NCBI RefSeq assembly: GCF_024679095.1
Contig: NW_026110552.1
Coordinates: 248,001 to 312,000 of the forward strand
Source of the DNA: Eriocheir sinensis
Taxonomy: Eukaryota > Arthropoda > Malacostraca > Decapoda > Varunidae
Direction of reading: 5' to 3'
DNA: 64,000 bases
In this document: in pieces, positions 57,887-64,000 of the stretch
Layout: each line of letters opens with the position of its first letter
How positions within the stretch are numbered: the stretch's first letter is position 1
Translations under genes and position numbers: made by a program
The notes under the pieces: generated by a model
Database searches by the model: none
Told to the model about the DNA's origin: nothing
Seen by the model: only the letters and a program-made list of their open reading frames with translations

Positions 57887-59054
57887 CGTATCAAAATAAA
57901 TAAACAAAATAGCAATCAAATAATGTAAATTTGTATGAGAAAACATATACAAATACACATAAATTAACGCAAATTTCTAAAAAAATATATGTACAAAAAT
58001 GCACATAAAATAAAGTAAATTTGCATAAAAATATATATACAAAACACACATTAAATAAAGTAAATGCGTACATAAAATAACCTAAATTTGTATAAAACTA
58101 TATACAAAAATACACAAAAATATTTAAAATTTGTATGAAAAGAAATATACAAAATACACATAAAATTAGGTAAATTTGTATTGAAATACATATACAAAAT
58201 ACACATAGAATAATGTAAATTTGAATGAAAATATATAAACAAATACACTTAAAATAACGTAAATATGTATAAAATATATATGCAAGATACACATTAAATA
58301 ATGTAAATGTGAATAAAAAAATATTTACAAAAAAGAAATAGAATAATGTAAAATCCTATCAATATAAATACACAGAATATCAATAAAATAATGTAAATTT
58401 GTATGAAAAGAAAGATGCAAAATTCCCATAAAATAGCGCATTTTTTATAAAAATATATATACCAAAATACACATAAAATATTTAAATTTGTTTTGAAATA
58501 AATATACAAAATGCATATACAGTAAGGTAAATATGTATTGAAAGAGATATTCAAAAATACATATAAAACAAAGTAAATTTGTTTCAAAATATATATACGA
58601 ATACACATAAAATAACGTAGATTTCTATAGAAATATATATACAAAATACACATGAAATTATGTAAATACGTATAAAAATATATATACAAAATACATATCT
58701 AGGTAAATTCGTGTCAAAATAAATAAACAAAATATATACAAAACACAAATAGAATAATGTAAAATCGTATCAAAATAAATACACAGAATATTAATAAAAT
58801 AATGTAAATTTGTATGAAATTAAATATACACAATACACATAAAATTCCGTAAATTTGTATAAAAATATATATACAAAAGTACGCAAAATAATTTAAATTT
58901 GTATGAAAATATAAAAAATACAAATAAAAGAATGTAAATTTGTATAAATATAAATATACAAAATACAAATAAAATAACGTATTTATATAAAAATATATGC
59001 AAAAATACACAAAAGTAACTGAATTTGTGTGAAAATAGATATACAAAATGCAGG
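57887..59054 (-). repeat. T-rich satellite block 43 (minus)
   Basis: It matches 22535-23380 closely, then runs into a different minus series (58735-59054) with CGCAAAATAATTTAAATTTG. Confidence 0.88.
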
Positions 59055-60416
59055 TGTATTTTGTATATTTATTTTCATACAAATTGAATTTTTTTTTTTT
59101 TATATATTTTCAAACAAATTTTCTTTATTTTATGTGTATTTATATATTTATTATTTAAATATACTAGAAATTTTCTTTTATTTATCTTTGTTTATTGAAT
59201 TGAAACGAATTTACCTTATTTTTGTATATCTATTTTCATAAATTAAAATAATACTTGTGTATTTTGTATATATTTTTTATATATTTTTTATTTTATTTAT
59301 ATTTTCTATGAATTTTATATTTATATTTTTATACACATTTATTTTGTATATTTATTTTGATACGAATTTACATTATTTTATTTTTATTTTGTATACATTT
59401 TTTTATACGTATTTACTTCATTTTATGTGTATTTTGTATATATATATTTATAGAAATCTACGTTATTTTATGTGTATTCGTATATATATTTTGAAACAAA
59501 TTTACATTGTTTTATATGTATTTTGCATATCTATTTCAATACAAATTTACCTTATTGTATGTGTTTTTTATATATTTATTTTAATTCAAATTTATTTTTT
59601 TTATGTGTATTTTGGTATATATATTTTTATAAATAAAAAAAAATGCGTTATTTTATGGGTATTTTGCCTCTTTATTTTCATACAAATATACATTATTTTA
59701 TTAATATTCTGTGTATTTATTTTGATACGATTTTACATTATTCTATTTGTGTTTTGTATATATTTTTTTATACAAATTTACGTTATTTTAAGTGTATTTG
59801 TCTATGTCTTTTCATTCAAATTTACATTATTTTATGTGTATTTTGTATATGTATTTCAATACAAATCTACCTAATTTTATGTGTATTTTGTATATTTATT
59901 TTCATACAAATTTAAAATATTTTTGTATATTTTAGTATATAGTTTGATACAAATTTAGGTTATTTTATGTGTATTTTGTAAATCTATTTTCATACAAATA
60001 CACATTCTTTTATTGATATTTTGTTGATTTATTTTGACGCGAATTTACAGTATTTAATGTGTATTTTGTATATATTTTCATACGTATTTACATCATTTCA
60101 TGTGTATTTTGTATATATATTCCTATAGAAATCAACGTTATTTTATGTGTATTCGTATATATATTTTGAAACAAATTTACACTGTTTTATGTGTATTTTG
60201 CGTTTTTTTTTTCAATACAAACTTACCTTATTGTATGTGCATTTTGTATATTAATTTTAACACATATTTAATTATTCTATGTGTATTTTTGTATATGTAT
60301 TTAAAAAAAAATGCTTTATTTTATAGGTATTTTGCATCTTTATTTTCATACAAATTTAAATTATTTTATTGATATTCTGTGTACTTATTTTGATACGATT
60401 TTACATTATTCTATGT
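59055..60416 (+). repeat. T-rich satellite block 44
   Basis: It starts with the diverged GC-poor piece 59070-59345 and then matches 23710-24640. It is the outer left arm of inverted repeat P3 from about 59970. Confidence 0.88.
59070..59345 (+). repeat. Highly diverged T-rich piece
   Basis: Monomer landmarks are hard to place. A T13 run lies at about 59089-59101, and phrases such as TTTTATATTTATATTTTTAT replace normal monomers. It is probably decayed satellite, since the flanks are ordinary monomers. Confidence 0.65.
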
Positions 60417-61816
<1,400 letters not shown>

Positions 61817-63540
61817 TTTTGATACGATTTTACATTATTCTATTTGTGTTTTGTATATATTTTTTTATACATATTTACATTATTTAATGTGTATTTTGTA
61901 TATATATTTCATACAAATTTACGTTATTATATGTGTATTTGTTTATATATTTTCTTTCAAATTTACATTATTTTATGTGAATTTTGTATATGTATTTCAA
62001 TACAAATTAACCTAATTTTATGTGTATTTTCTATATTTCTTTTCATACAAATTTAAATTATTTTTGTGTATTTTTGTATATAGTTTTATGCAAATTTAGG
62101 TTATTTTATGTACGCATTTACATTATTTAATGTGTGTTTTGTATATATATTTTTATTAATAGTTACTTTATTTTACGCTCATTTTTGGACATATTTTTAT
62201 AGAAATTAGCGTTATTTTATATGTATTTGTATATGTTTTCTCATACAAATTTACATTATTTTATTGATATTTTGTTTATTTAGTTTGATACGAAATAAAT
62301 GATTATATGTGTATTTTGTACATATTTTTATACGTATTTACATTACTTAATGTGTATTTTGTTTATATATTTTTAAACAAATTTACGTTATTATATGTAT
62401 TTTTTTAAATATTTTGATACAAATTTACATTATTTTATGTATTTTGTATATACATTTCAATTCAAATTTAGCTTATTTTATCTGTATTTTGTATATCTAT
62501 TTTCATACGAATTTAATTACTTCTGTGTATTTTTGTATATAGTTTTATATAAATTTACGTTATTTTATGTGTATTTTGTATATTTATATTTATACATATA
62601 CACATTCTTTTATTGGTATTTTGTTTATTTATTTTGATACGAATTTACATTATTTTATATGTTTTTTGTATACATTTTTTTATACGTATTTACTTCATTT
62701 TATGTGTATTTTGTATATATATTTTTATAGAAATCTACGTTATTTTATGTGTATTCGTATATATATTTTGAAACAAATTTACATTGTTTTATATGTATTT
62801 TGCATATCTATTTCAATACAAATTTACCTTATTGTATGTGTTTTTTGTATATTTATTTTAATACAAATTTAATTTTTTGATGTGTATTTTGGTATATATA
62901 TTTTACGTTATTTTAAGTGTATTTGTTTATGTATTTTCATTCAAATTTACATTATTTTATGTGTATTTTGTGTATGTATTTCAATACAAATTTACCTAAT
63001 TTTATGTGTATTTTGTATATTTATTTTCATACAAATTTAAAATATTTTTGTGTATTTTTGTATATAGTTTGATACAAATTTAGGTTATTTTATGTGTATT
63101 TTGTATATCTATTTTCATACAAATACACATTCTTTTATTGATATTTTCTTTATTTATTTTGACGCGAATTTACATTATTTAATGTGTATTTTGTTTATAT
63201 ATTTTTATACGTATTTTCATCATTTCATGTGTATTTTGTATAGTTTTAAACAAATTTATATTATTTAATGTGTCTTTTGTATATATATATATTTATACAA
63301 ATACACATTCTTTTATTGGTATTTTGTTTATTTATTTTGATACTAATTAACATTATTTTATGTGTATTTTGTATACATTTTTTATACGTATTTACTTAAT
63401 TTTATGTGTATTTTGTATATATATTTTTATAGAAATCTACCTTATTTCATGTGTATTCGTATATATATTTTGAAACAAATTTACATTGTTTATATGTATT
63501 TTCATATCTATTTTTGTGTATTCTGTATTTATTTTTGTTA
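61817..63540 (+). repeat. T-rich satellite block 46
   Basis: The P3 loop and inner right arm. A deletion joint near 62903 (GGTATATATATTTTACGTT) removes about five monomers relative to 27080-27260. Confidence 0.9.
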
Positions 63541-64000
63541 TACATAGAAAAATGTAAAATCGTATCAAAATAGGTACATAGAATATCAATAAAATAATTT
63601 AAATTTGTATGAAAATAAAGATGCAAAATACCCATAAAATAAAGCATATTTTTATAAAAATACATATACAAAAATACACATAGAATAATTAAATTTGAAT
63701 TAAAATTAATTTGCAAAATGCACATACAAAAGGTAAATTTGTATTGAAAAAATAAGCAAAATACATATAAAACAGTGTAATTTTTTTTCAAAATATATAT
63801 ACGAATACACATAAAATAACGTAGATTTCTATAGAAATATATATACAAAATACACATGAAATTATGTAAATACGTATAAAAATATATATATATATATATA
63901 TAAAATACATATTAAGTAATGTAAATTCGTGACAAAATAAATAAACAAAATATCATGAAAAGAATGTGTATTTGTATGAAAATAAATAATAGATAATAAA
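63541..64000 (-). repeat. T-rich satellite block 47 (minus), incomplete
   Basis: It matches 27841-28294. It contains the start of a 12-monomer HOR with the fusion AATAATAGATAATAAA at the very end of the window. Confidence 0.88.
63882..63902. repeat. Short (AT)n expansion
   Basis: A 21-bp AT run where the matching place near 28183 has only about 10 bp. It is the same monomer position as tract 1 at 11430. Confidence 0.85.

Overview
This 64 kb window is wall-to-wall satellite DNA. I find no protein-coding gene, RNA gene, transposon or CRISPR array that I can support. Almost every base belongs to one AT-rich minisatellite family with a monomer of about 44.6 bp (nominally 45 bp). GC is about 11-12%, counted from a typical monomer with 5 G/C in 45. 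Monomer landmarks on the T-rich strand are TGTGTATTTTGTATAT, then TTTATACAAATTTAC, then ATTATTTTATG. The DNA is almost certainly nuclear and eukaryotic: prokaryotes do not carry arrays of this size and style. The sequence has no diagnostic gene, so I cannot name the organism. The chromosomal setting (pericentromere, subtelomere, B, W or Y chromosome, or other heterochromatin) is inference only.

Local order. Variant monomers occur in a fixed order and form higher-order repeats (HORs) anchored by a variant that carries TTTTGAAAC. A 16-monomer HOR of 713 bp recurs at 29.0, 33.5, 44.5 and 53.1 kb. Inside it, monomer n resembles monomer n+8 (357 bp apart), and every fourth monomer shares the same ending, so the hierarchy looks like 45, 178, 357 and 713 bp. 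A 12-monomer version (about 522 bp, four monomers deleted) recurs on both strands. A third version of about 26-27 monomers (1172 bp) recurs at 8.2, 20.9 and 41.7 kb, with a shorter relative at 50.4 kb.

Orientation. The T-rich strand flips between + and - about 46 times. Roughly 44 kb lies on + and 20 kb on -. Several flip junctions are identical at 2-5 places, so they were copied after they formed. Flips are arranged as large inverted repeats: arms of about 1.6-1.8 kb around loops of about 0.6 kb, centred near 2.5, 26.3 and 62.1 kb, and a second kind centred near 16.7, 46.3 and 55.0 kb. Three micro-inversions (about 85-135 bp) each occur twice.

Long-range copies. Four direct segmental duplications of 6-7 kb tie the window together: 2.77-9.77 with 36.26-43.29 kb; 15.6-22.2 with 45.3-51.6 kb; 42.24-48.98 with 50.89-57.84 kb; and 22.5-28.3 with 57.85-64.0 kb. 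The last runs off the window.

Other features. Three long (AT)n tracts (11.43, 24.89 and 60.64 kb) and one short one (63.88 kb) grew inside particular monomers. The stretch 9.8-14.8 kb is rich in indels and small insertions relative to the other copies. Short tracts at 42.77-42.89 and 59.07-59.35 kb have lost most G and C.

The many ORFs are by-products. A 45-bp monomer is exactly 15 codons and its T-rich strand has no stop in any of the three frames, so the ORFs just spell the monomer (for example [15 protein letters not shown] repeated).
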